From Bacteroidia bacterium (GTDB taxonomy: Bacteria > Bacteroidota > Bacteroidia > J057), in NCBI GenBank assembly GCA_030430205.1, contig JAUIGE010000026.1, positions 32,398 to 96,397 of the forward strand: a stretch of 64,000 nucleotides of DNA, given 5' to 3'. The position numbers and the translations under genes were made by a program. The number at the start of each line of letters is the position of its first letter. Position 1 is the stretch's first letter. The notes under the pieces are model-generated. The model was not told the origin of the DNA and did no database searches. It was given only the letters and a program-made list of their open reading frames with translations. Below are positions 15,504 to 24,630 of this stretch, piece by piece.

Positions 15504-18050
15504 TTACAAATTCATTTTTATCTCCAACACCCAACTCCTCGCTACAGGGTATGGGCTGTTGTCCAATCCCCAGGGGAGGTCCGGGTTTCGGCCTTCATAG
15601 TTGGTGAGGGTAAAAAGGTTCTGGGAAATGAAAGCCAAACTCAGGGGCCGGTTTTTTCCAACCCCATCCGGAAACTGATATGCCAGACGGAGGTTATCCA
15701 ATCTGAAAAAGGAGGCATTTTGGAGGAAGTGATCGCTAATATATTGTGGAATGTTAAAGTCCAGGCTGGCATGCTCCGCATGTGTATTGATGAGGTAGTT
15801 GGTAGAAAAATACAAGTTATTACTTGTTTGAGAGAGTTCCTGATTGTACATCAGGTTCCAGGGCCGCAGGCTGCTGACAAAAGAAAGGCTTATGTTTTTA
15901 TGGAAAAAACTGCCATTAAGGCCTATCCGGGTATCCGGCCCTTTTTTATCCTTTACATATCGGTCGCCTGGGGTGATTTGACCATCTCCATTTTGATCAA
16001 CATATAAACCTTCCACCGGAATCCCTTCCGCATCATATACCTGCTCATACAGATAGAATGAATTCGTAGCGTGTCCCTCAGCATGAATCTGAACCGTATT
16101 CCCCACAGCGCCAGTAATGCCTCCAGTATAGATAACACGATCCGTAGTGATAGGGCCTGAATAAAGATTTACTATACGGTTTTGGGTAAAAAACAAATTC
16201 AGTCCGAAGGTCAGGGAGCTTTCCTTTTTTTGTATCGCAATTGCATCCAGCTTCAATTCCAGTCCGCTCTGCTGCATGCTACCGATATTGGCGAAAATAA
16301 GACCGAATGAATTCACTCCTGTCGGAACAAGAATCTTGTTTATCAAATCGTTTATATTCCTGTGAAAAAATGTAGCAGAAGCCTGAAGACGATATTGAAA
16401 AAAGGCAAAGTCTGCCCCGATGTTCTTCACGTTATGGCGCTCTGGAAGGACATCCCTAAAAGGAGTGATGCCTTCAGCACGGTAAGTTGTCATATTCTGA
16501 CCCACACGGATTTTCAGAAAATTCAGCTTGCCTGTATCCCGCTCAAAAAGCTTCCAGGCCAGGGAAGCCGCAGGCAGTCCGCCCGGCCATAGGGTGGTGT
16601 AAAAAAATGCTTCCCTTCGATAACTTAGGTTCAGCGTCAGGTGATCCCGCCAATTTAGCGTAGCTCTTCCCCAATAGCTTCCAAAAACCTGCCAATTTTC
16701 ACTGAAACCGAACATTATGGTCCCAGAGCTGTTGCTTTCCCCTTTTGAAAAGGATTGATATAACCTCTGGTAGGAAACTCCACCGATGAGATTGAGGGAA
16801 AAATTTTCACCCGCTCTTTCATAGGCCAGCCAGCTTTCCAGCAATACATTATATTTGCGTTGGTAATATGCTCCCACAAATCCAGGATCAAAGGAATAAC
16901 TCGCTGCCAGTGGAGAAATAACATCTTTCCGATCAGATTGAAATTCATCATAGATGCTTCTGGTATGAAATTTCAAATTTGGAATAAATCGAGGTGCATA
17001 TTCCAGGCTGGCAAAGGAAAAGAGCCTCTGGGCATTTGCATTATTTTCCCGTTGTTCCAATAAAGCAAGTGGATTGGAAGGAGCCAGTGGATTGGGATTG
17101 CCATTGGGTTGAAGGTGGGTGGTATAGCCTCCAAAGTCATTTCCGGGATCATATACGGGCATACTGGGGTTAAAAACGAGCGCACTTCTCAACGCACGCT
17201 GGTCCGCGAAGCGATTATTTTCGAAAGAGGTTCGAAATCCAAATTCAAGCTTCAAACTTTCCCTAAAAAAGGTAGGAGTAAGCTTCATATCTGTGGTAGC
17301 CCGTCGAAAAAGATCTGTTTTCAGCAATCCATTTTCATGGGTATACCCAATCGCAATCCGATAAGGCAAATTCTTCACCCCGCCTGAGAAACTCAGATGA
17401 TGGTTATTCCAGCTGCCATGGCGCAGGATTTCATCCTGCCAGTCGGTATTTGCATCGCCCAAAAGCTGCACAGCAGGGTGATTATCCCCATATCTCTCAC
17501 GAATCAATTCGCGAAAATCGTCCGCTGCAAGTACCGGCGTCAGCCGAGTAGCCGTGCTCAGGCCCAGGCCTGCGTGATAGTTCAGCTGTAGTTTTTCGCC
17601 TGCTTCGGCAGACTTTGTCTGGATCAGAATGACGCCATTATTGGCTCGATAGCCATAGATCGCTGTGGCTTCGGCATCCTTGAGGATGGTGAAAGAGGCG
17701 ATATCATCGGGATTCAGAAATGCCAAAGGGTCTCGGGTTCCTGAGAATTCGTCATTTGCCATCGGCAAACCATCCACGACAATAAGCGACTGATTGAAAA
17801 AGCTGAGGGGACTGCCCAGCCGAATCCTCAGTTCAGGGCCGGCACCTGGCTCATAAACCTGAAAAAGCTCCACACCGGGCAGCCTGCCCAGTAACAATTC
17901 CAGCGGACTGGAGATCATCCCCCTATTAAAATCTGCCTCAGCGAGACGCTGAAAACGGAGGCTATCGGCCTTTTCGGCAGGCTTTTCCTGACTCAACAGG
18001 TGGAAGGGAAAGAGGTGAAGGGCAAGGAGAAATAAGATAGTTTGGCGCAT
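15504..18050 (-). CDS. SusC-like TonB-dependent receptor without SusD partner (paralogue 2)
   Basis: A protein of 848 residues. Signal MRQTILFLLALHLFPFHLLSQ from the ATG at 18050 (a frame to 18086 adds residues before the signal). The carboxypeptidase-like domain is absent. The plug has ISSPLELLLGRLPGVELF, SLIVVDGLPMANDEFSGTRDP and LKDAEATAIYGYRANNG. Barrel markers are NGNPNPLAPSNPLALLEQ, VQIHAEGHATNSFYLYEQVYD, VDQNGDGQITPGDRYV and FFRLDNLRLAYQFPDG, all close to the galactan-locus SusC. It precedes paralogue 1 by 20 bases. The tRNA-Thr terminator separates it from upstream transcription. The ligand is unknown; the N-terminal 40 residues are almost the same as in paralogue 1. Confidence 0.9.
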   Translation of the reverse strand: MRQTILFLLALHLFPFHLLSQEKPAEKADSLRFQRLAEADFNRGMISSPLELLLGRLPGVELFQVYEPGAGPELRIRLGSPLSFFNQSLIVVDGLPMANDEFSGTRDPLAFLNPDDIASFTILKDAEATAIYGYRANNGVILIQTKSAEAGEKLQLNYHAGLGLSTATRLTPVLAADDFRELIRERYGDNHPAVQLLGDANTDWQDEILRHGSWNNHHLSFSGGVKNLPYRIAIGYTHENGLLKTDLFRRATTDMKLTPTFFRESLKLEFGFRTSFENNRFADQRALRSALVFNPSMPVYDPGNDFGGYTTHLQPNGNPNPLAPSNPLALLEQRENNANAQRLFSFASLEYAPRFIPNLKFHTRSIYDEFQSDRKDVISPLAASYSFDPGFVGAYYQRKYNVLLESWLAYERAGENFSLNLIGGVSYQRLYQSFSKGESNSSGTIMFGFSENWQVFGSYWGRATLNWRDHLTLNLSYRREAFFYTTLWPGGLPAASLAWKLFERDTGKLNFLKIRVGQNMTTYRAEGITPFRDVLPERHNVKNIGADFAFFQYRLQASATFFHRNINDLINKILVPTGVNSFGLIFANIGSMQQSGLELKLDAIAIQKKESSLTFGLNLFFTQNRIVNLYSGPITTDRVIYTGGITGAVGNTVQIHAEGHATNSFYLYEQVYDAEGIPVEGLYVDQNGDGQITPGDRYVKDKKGPDTRIGLNGSFFHKNISLSFVSSLRPWNLMYNQELSQTSNNLYFSTNYLINTHAEHASLDFNIPQYISDHFLQNASFFRLDNLRLAYQFPDGVGKNRPLSLAFISQNLFTLTNYEGRNPDLPWGLDNSPYPVARSWVLEIKMNL

Positions 18051-18054
18051 GGGG
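17928..18054. repeat. Near-identical block shared by two adjacent SusC-like genes, copy B
   Basis: Partner of the block at 15361-15487, at the same position relative to the start codon of the upstream gene. Differences cluster at the start-codon side (ATAAAATGGCG versus ATAGTTTGGCG) and at single third positions. Confidence 0.75.
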
Positions 18055-18084
18055 TTTGAATTAAGGGTTGAGTATTCAATATAC

Positions 18085-18116
18085 AAAAAAATCCCAAAGC
18101 CATCGGCTTTGAGATT
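18085..18116 (-). terminator. Intrinsic terminator of tRNA-Thr
   Basis: On the minus strand a 12-bp stem (AATCTCAAAGCC pairing with GGCTTTGGGATT, one mismatch, 3-base loop) is followed by a run of seven T. It lies just after the 3' end of the leftward tRNA-Thr. Confidence 0.8.
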
Positions 18117-18121
18117 ATTTG

Positions 18122-18194
18122 AGCCACCAACTGGAGTCGAACCAGCGACCTATTCATTACGAGTGAATCGCTCTACCAACTGAGCTATGGTGGC
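18122..18194 (-). tRNA. tRNA-Thr (CGT)
   Basis: A 73-base cloverleaf on the minus strand. The acceptor GCCACCA pairs perfectly with TGGTGGC. The D-arm is GCTCAGTTGGTAGAGC. The anticodon stem ATTCA/TGAAT encloses loop CTCGTAA, so the anticodon is CGT, reading ACG. The T-arm contains GGTTCGACTCC. The discriminator is T and no CCA is encoded. Confidence 0.96.
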
Positions 18195-18338
18195 TATTAC
18201 AAGAGCAATATTAGGAAGATTTGCGGAAAGAAAACAAGCTTTCCCGGGAAAGTTTGAAGCGAATTTTTGGGCGCGTCCATATAGGGGAAACTTCACTTGA
18301 ACTTGTCATGGATGAAACAAAACCCAAAATCAATCAAC

Positions 18339-18785
18339 ATGAAAGTCTTTCTCTTCATCTTGCTGTTTCTGAGTATTTCCCTGAGTTCTCTTCCGGCTCA
18401 GGATGAGCCCAACAAAAAAGTATTGTCACAGCTGACTGCGGACGAAAACGAGCAGGATTATGCGCGGATATTCGTTTATCGTCCCTGGCGATATACCAGC
18501 ATATTGGCTTCCATGCGCATGCATATAGACAAGCAAGCGAAATTGTTGCTTCCCAACAATGCGAAAGATACCCTCTATTTCCTGCCGGGAAAATATTGCC
18601 TCAAACGTAAAATAGGTGATGCCTTTCCTGAATATTTGCAGGTTGAAGCCGGAAAGAGCTACTACATCAAGCTGTATCCTTCTCTTTTGGGATATCGGCT
18701 TGACATAGTGGACCCTTTCCTGGCACAGCAGGAACTGACATTTCATAGCTACCGCCGGACGGGGAGGTTGAAGGAGAAGTCATAG
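18339..18785 (+). CDS. Secreted DUF2846-like protein
   Basis: A protein of 148 residues from the ATG at 18339, which begins the signal MKVFLFILLFLSISLSSLPAQ (upstream in-frame ATGs would put a hydrophilic stretch before it). The mature part reads ARIFVYRPWRYTSI, then an 'Asp-lysine' strand and PGKYCLKRKIGDAF, a pattern I associate with DUF2846 small envelope proteins; this assignment is moderate. It stands alone, rightward, between two leftward SusC-like genes, and is convergent with the third paralogue (35-base gap). Confidence 0.65.
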   Translation: MKVFLFILLFLSISLSSLPAQDEPNKKVLSQLTADENEQDYARIFVYRPWRYTSILASMRMHIDKQAKLLLPNNAKDTLYFLPGKYCLKRKIGDAFPEYLQVEAGKSYYIKLYPSLLGYRLDIVDPFLAQQELTFHSYRRTGRLKEKS

Positions 18786-18820
18786 GAAATGCCACAGCCC
18801 CCTACCATTAGGCAATCGGC

Positions 18821-21424
18821 TTACAGATTGAGCGATATATCAATCACCCAGTTCTTTGAAAAAGGGTACAGATTGTAATTCAATCCATCCTGAATGTCCG
18901 GGTTGAGGCCATCAAATGCACTGATTATCACAGGATTTTGGGCGATTATAGCTAACTGCATTCCAAAAGGGAGTTTAGCCGTTTTTTTGATCTGATATGC
19001 CAGACGGATATTATCCAGCCTAAGAAAAGCTGCATCCTGTAGGAAAATATCGCTGCCGACCTGAGAATTTCTAAACTTATATTTGTAATAGTCGGCATGC
19101 AAATTTACCAGATATCCCTGCTCCTGGTAAGCATTGTTTATAGGCACCCCCATGGCAATATCATTTCTATACACCTGATGGCCCCACCTTGCGCTGCTTA
19201 GCCAGGATAATTCGAAATGCCTATATCTCAGGCGGCCATGAAAACTCATCCGCCGGATAGGCGAAGCAGCAATGATGAATTTATCTTCCTGATCAATTAC
19301 CCCATCCTCATTCTGGTCAGTGAATTCACCTTCGAGCGGCAACCCGCGGGAGTCATACGTCTGCTCAAACAGGGAAAAAGAATAGGCCGGATAATCAGGC
19401 GTATGAAGCTGGACGGGAATTCCCAGGGAATTGGGCAAATAACTCAGGCGTATTCCATCTGGAAGAGAAGAAAAGAAATAAGACAATGCCGTGATTTCAT
19501 TTTGAATAAAGCTCGCATTCAGCCCCAGCTCGAGATCCAGGTTTTTTGTCTGGATGGCTGAAGCATGAAAATCCCATTCTGTACCCTTTGCCAGCATATC
19601 GCCAAAGGGTACTATATTGATAGACCCTCCAATGTATGTCAGGTTTTGGGCTGAAAAAATACGCTGGCGAAAAAGGGAAACGGAGCCCCACAGCCGCTCC
19701 TGTAGCAGGGAAAAGTCAAGGCCTATATTGGCAGAACGATGAATTTCGCCAGTAATAAATCCTTCCGTTATGAAGAAAGAATTGGCATGACCACTCGACC
19801 CGATACTCCCTCTCAATTTCAAATTGCCTGAACGGGAATCCCCGGTTTTTAGCAGGTGATATCCAGCTGAAATTGCAGGAAATAAGCCCTGGGAGGTTCC
19901 ATAATAAAAGGGTTCCTCTGCCCGAATTCCAAGATTCAGCAAGAACCGATCCTTCCAACTGAACTGTGCCCGGCTCCAAAACCCCTTGTATATTTCTTCA
20001 CTTCCAGATGTATAAACCCTTCTCGATCTGGTCGTATCATAAGCACTCACTTTTTCATGGGAAAAATAAGAGGTCTTTTGGCCTGAAACGCCTCCTACCG
20101 CGTCCAGACTTAGATTTTTCCACTCTCTTTGGTAGCTTAAAAATATTTCCAGCAACTGATTTAGGTTTTCAAGCTGATAATTGCTTCTGTATCCCTGTCC
20201 TTGGGTAATGAAGGCAGCTTCATTGGTGACAAGCACATTTCCCTGAGTCTGTTTTTTATCCATGGCAGTCCTCAACTGCAAGTGTAATCCCGGCAAAAAA
20301 TCCAAAGCACAATCCGCTCCCACTTGAAACAGGATTTCCTGGCTATTTGCCAGGTAATCCGTTTGCTCCAACAACGCCAAAGGATTGGCTGGATAAAGGG
20401 GCGAGGGATCCCCTATTAAATTCAAATAGGTGAAATATCCACCCCAATCGTCAGTTGGGGCATAGACTGGCTGGGTAGGGTCAAAAGAAAGCGCTGCATT
20501 CATTGCTCCCTTTTCTGCCAGGCTGTTTTTTTCATGAAGCGTTTTTAAGCCCACATTAAATTTGAGTTTATCTTCCAGAAAGCTTGGCGCTATTTTGATA
20601 TCTGTAGTCATCCGTTGCCCATTATCCCGTTTCAAAACACTCATTTCATCAGTAAAACCCAGCCCGATGGTATAAGGAAGTTTCTTTATCCCTCCGGAAA
20701 ACCTCAGGTGGTGGTTTTGCCAGCTTCCGGTTTGAAAAATTTCCTCCTGCCAATCGGTCTGACTCTCTCCGAGCAAGGACCAGGCTGGGTGCGTTACACC
20801 ATAGTATTTCCCTATCACCTGCCGAAATTCAGCTGCACTCACCACCGGTATTTGCTGCCGAATCTCCTTTTGGGCATAGCCTCCGTGGTAGGAAAGACGA
20901 AAAGAGGGCGATGCCTCGGCTTGATGTGTCGTAATCAGGATAGCGCCACTTTGAGCCCTATATCCATACAGAGCAAGGGCTGCAGCGTCTTTTAAAATTG
21001 TGATGGAGGCGATATCATCGGGGTTCAAAAGACTTAAATAATTTCTGCTTCCAGCAAGCCAGACCGGATCTACCGGAAAACCATCCAGGACGATAAGCGG
21101 CTGATTAAAAGTACTCAAGGGACTTCCTCCCCTTATTCTCAAGCTAGCAACTCCACCAGGCTCCGGGCTTGGAAAAACCTCAACTCCCGGTATTTTTCCC
21201 ATCAGCACTTCCAGAGGAGAAGTAATCGCCCCCTCGGAAAAATGCTCAGATGTCAGCTGATGAAGCGTCAGGGGGCTATTTACTCGCTGAATTTCCCCAT
21301 AGGGAATCTGAATAGCAAGCTCATGGGATGGAAGAGAATCTTCCTTGATCTTTCCATTTTCATTTTGAGAAAAAAGGATAACAGGGAAAATCAACAACAA
21401 AAAAATTGGGTGAGATCTGGTCAT
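18821..21424 (-). CDS. SusC-like TonB-dependent receptor without SusD partner (paralogue 3)
   Basis: A protein of 867 residues from the ATG at 21424, which starts the signal MTRSHPIFLLLIFPVILFSQ; the frame is open to 21589, but the extra 55 residues are not signal-like. There is no carboxypeptidase-like domain. Plug: ITSPLEVLMGKIPGVEVF, LRIRGGSPLSTFNQPLIVLDG, LKDAAALALYGYRAQSGAILI. Barrel: SFDPTQPVYAPTDDWGGY, NPLALLEQTD, DQNEDGVIDQEDKFI, FLRLDNIRLAYQIKK and final NWVIDISLNL. It is the most divergent of the three paralogues but keeps the same layout. Its own ~230-base upstream region (21425-21656) faces the universal stress protein gene. No SusD adjoins it. The ligand is unknown. Confidence 0.9.
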   Translation of the reverse strand: MTRSHPIFLLLIFPVILFSQNENGKIKEDSLPSHELAIQIPYGEIQRVNSPLTLHQLTSEHFSEGAITSPLEVLMGKIPGVEVFPSPEPGGVASLRIRGGSPLSTFNQPLIVLDGFPVDPVWLAGSRNYLSLLNPDDIASITILKDAAALALYGYRAQSGAILITTHQAEASPSFRLSYHGGYAQKEIRQQIPVVSAAEFRQVIGKYYGVTHPAWSLLGESQTDWQEEIFQTGSWQNHHLRFSGGIKKLPYTIGLGFTDEMSVLKRDNGQRMTTDIKIAPSFLEDKLKFNVGLKTLHEKNSLAEKGAMNAALSFDPTQPVYAPTDDWGGYFTYLNLIGDPSPLYPANPLALLEQTDYLANSQEILFQVGADCALDFLPGLHLQLRTAMDKKQTQGNVLVTNEAAFITQGQGYRSNYQLENLNQLLEIFLSYQREWKNLSLDAVGGVSGQKTSYFSHEKVSAYDTTRSRRVYTSGSEEIYKGFWSRAQFSWKDRFLLNLGIRAEEPFYYGTSQGLFPAISAGYHLLKTGDSRSGNLKLRGSIGSSGHANSFFITEGFITGEIHRSANIGLDFSLLQERLWGSVSLFRQRIFSAQNLTYIGGSINIVPFGDMLAKGTEWDFHASAIQTKNLDLELGLNASFIQNEITALSYFFSSLPDGIRLSYLPNSLGIPVQLHTPDYPAYSFSLFEQTYDSRGLPLEGEFTDQNEDGVIDQEDKFIIAASPIRRMSFHGRLRYRHFELSWLSSARWGHQVYRNDIAMGVPINNAYQEQGYLVNLHADYYKYKFRNSQVGSDIFLQDAAFLRLDNIRLAYQIKKTAKLPFGMQLAIIAQNPVIISAFDGLNPDIQDGLNYNLYPFSKNWVIDISLNL

Positions 21425-21656
21425 AGGATTTAATAGCTTAGGTTGATAATAAGGCCACAAAGAAATCCTAATAGCTAAGCATGACTCAATCCAGGTTAAC
21501 TTAATTTTTAGGGTTTTGGGGACCTGTTTGTTTAAATAAAGGTAAACAGTTTTCAGAAAAAACCATAAGATTTTTTGGGGCACAATCACAATCTCACAAC
21601 AAGCCTTGCTTTTTTCTCTTCTCCATCATTTTCCCCTAAACCTTCACTCTTTTTTT

Positions 21657-22448
21657 ATGAAAAACCAACCATCACAATTATCCCGCATACACAATATTCT
21701 CGCCATCATTGACCTGCAAACAGATGCTGAAAAAGTCATTCTATTCAGTGCGCAACTGGCCCAAAAGCTTGGAAAAAAGCTCATTATCTTCCAAACAGTA
21801 GGTGTACCACATTTGATGGACGGCCAGATGGTCGTCGGCCATGCCCCCTTCATCGCACATTATGACGGAAATATGGAAAATGCCGCTCAAAAGGCACGGG
21901 AAAAGTTGGAAAAAAGAAGCCAGAAAATCGAAAAGGAATTTGGTATAAGCTGCAGTGTTCGGGTTGAGGTAGGTTTCGAGACCGAAAAGGTCAACGAACT
22001 GCTTCAGGAACATCGGGACTTCTTCCCTGTTATCAGCTCGGCTGATCACAGAAACATTCTCGACAGATTGATGGGATCTAACTCCCAGGACATCCTGGGC
22101 GGCCCCTCCCCTGCTGCATATATCCTTCCGGATACAAACTATGCCATTTTGCCAAAGCACATGCTTTTCCTTTCTGAAACAGAAAAACCCCTTTCCGTCA
22201 GGGAAATGACCTTCCTGAATGAAATAGTCAAGCAAACGGATTCCAGCCTGAAAATAGCCATGCTGGACAACAAAGAAAATCCAGTAGAGGTGATTGAGCA
22301 ATTAGAGGAAATCTACAGACTGGATGGCATCGCCCTGCATGCAGACGAGCAGGGTTTCTGGGGCAGGTTGATCCATCCAGATCCCGCCTACCAGTTGCTA
22401 GAAGGCCTCAAATACCCCATGCTGGTATTGCATGGCAGTGATGTATAA
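21657..22448 (+). CDS. Universal stress protein family protein (tandem Usp)
   Basis: A protein of 263 residues. The start is the ATG at 21657 (MKNQPSQLSRIHNILAIIDL), since the frame above it is not Usp-like. The first Usp domain (~10-145) shows the strand NILAIIDL, the helix KVILFSAQLAQKLGKKLIIF and the nucleotide-loop-like end GSNSQDILGGPSPAAYIL. A shorter, degenerate second half (~150-263) starts YAILPKHMLFL. Single and tandem Usp proteins bind ATP or other ligands and respond to stress. This protein looks cytosolic and stands alone, divergent from the third SusC-like gene. Confidence 0.8.
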   Translation: MKNQPSQLSRIHNILAIIDLQTDAEKVILFSAQLAQKLGKKLIIFQTVGVPHLMDGQMVVGHAPFIAHYDGNMENAAQKAREKLEKRSQKIEKEFGISCSVRVEVGFETEKVNELLQEHRDFFPVISSADHRNILDRLMGSNSQDILGGPSPAAYILPDTNYAILPKHMLFLSETEKPLSVREMTFLNEIVKQTDSSLKIAMLDNKENPVEVIEQLEEIYRLDGIALHADEQGFWGRLIHPDPAYQLLEGLKYPMLVLHGSDV

Positions 22449-22504
22449 AAACACAGTGATCATCAAAGGAAAAAGGAGAATGGTTTTTTTTCTACCTTGG
22501 TTTC

Positions 22505-24211
22505 ATGAAACAATTATTCTTCCTTTTTCTATTGCTTTCAGGCAGTTTTTCCTTTGCCCAGCTCATCACCATAGATGCAAAATATGACGATTGGCAGGGC
22601 ATTCCGATACAAACAGATCCATCTGGTGATGCCAGTAATCTGGATTTATTGGAATTTTCAGTCACCAACGATGCAGAATACCTCTTTCTGAGGGTCAAAA
22701 CAGCGGAAGAATTTGGCCTGATGAATCCGCCCTACACCAACAGCCAGCTTCACCTTTTTTTAGACACTGATCATGATGCCGCGACAGGCGATCAGTCTGG
22801 CAATCTCGGCGCTGAGCTCAAGGTGATTTTTGGGGATAAAGGAATCCAATTTCATTACCCCCAGGCGGGCGCATATAGTGGAAGCCTATACGATATAGGC
22901 ATGCGGGCCGGGCCTACCGTCACCGGAAATGAATTCGAAATCGCCATTCGCAGAGATGCAAAACCTGACGGCCAAAACAGCCTCTTCAGAAGCGATAGCC
23001 TGCGGCTGTATTTTTATTCCACCGGAAATGATTTCATGCCCAACAGCGGCAGTTTTTTCACCTATACCTTCGAAAACGGCCCTTTTCCCAGCTATTCTCC
23101 CATTGAATTGACAAAAGATGATTCGAAATACATCAGGCTTTTTTCCTACAATGTGGAAAGAGGCGGCCTGATAGATCAGTCGCGTGACGAAAGCTTCGAA
23201 AGAATCCTCCAGGCCACTGGCCCGGACCTTGTCGGTTTCACCGAAACCCAGGGCACAGCCCCAGAGATCAAAAAACTGATGGATGTCTGGCTACCGACAG
23301 GAGGAGGCTGGCATACCGCCAGCAATGGCGGGAACATGATCGCTTCGCGATTTCCCCTCACTTTCAGTGGGGCAGTATATCCCGGCGATAGCCGGGCGGT
23401 CGCAGGACTGATAGACCTGCCTGACGGGCTGTATGCAAAAGACCTTTTGTTCATCGCGGCCCATCCCTCCTGCTGCGCCAATGACGCTGCGCGTCAGGAG
23501 CAAATTGACAAAATCGTCAATTATATACTCGACGCCCAAAGCCCCGGAGGCCGGGTCAATGTCCCTCCCCAAACTCCCATCGCCATTGTCGGCGACTTCA
23601 ACCTGGTCGGTTGGCGACAGCAATTGCAGACGCTCCTGCAAGGAGACATCCAAAATACGGGCACCTATGGCCCCGGAGGCCCCATGGATTGGGACGGCAG
23701 TGAGATGGAAGATGCAAGCTGCCTGCATACAGAAACGCCCATGTTTTTTACCTGGAGAAGCCCCACATCCCCTTTTGGCCCCGGCAAACTGGACTATATT
23801 TTTTATTCGGGCAGCGTGATGGAGCTAAAAAAATCCTATACCCTGGATACGGATGAAATGCATCCCGCCAATCTTGCTCAATGGGGCCTCAACAAATCCG
23901 ATACGGATATTGCGTCAGATCACTTGCCTTTGGTAGCGGATGTCATGTTGGAGGAGGCTTTGGCCATAGATAAGCCTGTTCAGGCTTTGGATATTTTCCC
24001 CAATCCGGCAAGTCATAGCGTGTACATTCAACATTTTCATTCATTCCCTGCTACAGGCAACATCGTTGATATTCACGGAAAAATGGTCATGCAATTTGAC
24101 ATGAAAAATGCCGGGCGTAGCCTTGATATTTCCACTTTGCCAACGGGGATATATCTGCTTAGCCTGCATAGCGGTGGTCAGGTTTTTTATAGTAAATTGT
24201 TGAAGAAATAG
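22505..24211 (+). CDS. T9SS-secreted endonuclease/exonuclease/phosphatase protein
   Basis: A protein of 568 residues. Signal MKQLFFLFLLLSGSFSFAQ. Residues ~20-190 form a CBM9-like/DOMON-like beta-sandwich (ITIDAKYDDWQGIPIQ; LFLDTDHDAATGDQSGN). Residues ~205-490 are an EEP domain: RLFSYNVERGG, the metal-binding Glu in LVGFTETQG, IVGDFNLVGW, and the terminal ASDHLPLVADV with its catalytic Asp-His. A T9SS type A sorting domain closes it (~495-568: LDIFPNPASHSVYIQ, GIYLLSLHSGGQ). It is predicted to be secreted or surface-bound. The activity could be nuclease, sphingomyelinase or phosphatase; nuclease fits marine phosphate scavenging but is not proven. Confidence 0.87.
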   Translation: MKQLFFLFLLLSGSFSFAQLITIDAKYDDWQGIPIQTDPSGDASNLDLLEFSVTNDAEYLFLRVKTAEEFGLMNPPYTNSQLHLFLDTDHDAATGDQSGNLGAELKVIFGDKGIQFHYPQAGAYSGSLYDIGMRAGPTVTGNEFEIAIRRDAKPDGQNSLFRSDSLRLYFYSTGNDFMPNSGSFFTYTFENGPFPSYSPIELTKDDSKYIRLFSYNVERGGLIDQSRDESFERILQATGPDLVGFTETQGTAPEIKKLMDVWLPTGGGWHTASNGGNMIASRFPLTFSGAVYPGDSRAVAGLIDLPDGLYAKDLLFIAAHPSCCANDAARQEQIDKIVNYILDAQSPGGRVNVPPQTPIAIVGDFNLVGWRQQLQTLLQGDIQNTGTYGPGGPMDWDGSEMEDASCLHTETPMFFTWRSPTSPFGPGKLDYIFYSGSVMELKKSYTLDTDEMHPANLAQWGLNKSDTDIASDHLPLVADVMLEEALAIDKPVQALDIFPNPASHSVYIQHFHSFPATGNIVDIHGKMVMQFDMKNAGRSLDISTLPTGIYLLSLHSGGQVFYSKLLKK

Positions 24212-24250
24212 AAATTTCAGATTTTCATTTACCTACAAAACCTCATACCC

Positions 24251-24622
24251 ATGAAACTCAAATCCTTCCTCCTCCTCACCGCCATCATCTACCTCCCCTT
24301 TGGCCTGATGATGCTGCTTTTTCCCCTTGAACTATTCGGTTTTTATGGCTTCGAACTAAATGAAGCTGGCGCGATCCTGGGCCGGGTCGTGGGAGCAGCC
24401 ATTATAGGCTTGGGCCTGGTCAATTATTTCGCCCGAAATGAAGACCTTCCGTCACAGGCAATTCGCGCAGTTCTTATCGGAAATATGGTGTACCATCTGA
24501 TTGACCTCGTCACTGTGGGCATCCCTACCATAGAGGGGGTCGTCAATGCCTGGACCTGGAGCTTTGTCGGGCTTCATCTGGTCCTTTCGCTGGGTTTTGG
24601 GTATTTTTTGCTCAAGAAATAA
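24251..24622 (+). CDS. Small integral membrane protein, unknown function
   Basis: A protein of 123 residues with four hydrophobic segments (about 5-25, 40-62, 72-92 and 98-120) separated by short loops: GRVVGAAIIGLGLVNYFARN after the second, and VYHLIDLVTVGIPT between the third and fourth. The layout resembles small DUF-type four-helix membrane proteins (DUF4345-like), but I cannot name the family with certainty. It ends 8 bases before the quinone oxidoreductase gene, so the two are probably co-transcribed. Confidence 0.75.
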   Translation: MKLKSFLLLTAIIYLPFGLMMLLFPLELFGFYGFELNEAGAILGRVVGAAIIGLGLVNYFARNEDLPSQAIRAVLIGNMVYHLIDLVTVGIPTIEGVVNAWTWSFVGLHLVLSLGFGYFLLKK

Positions 24623-24630
24623 ATCACCCC

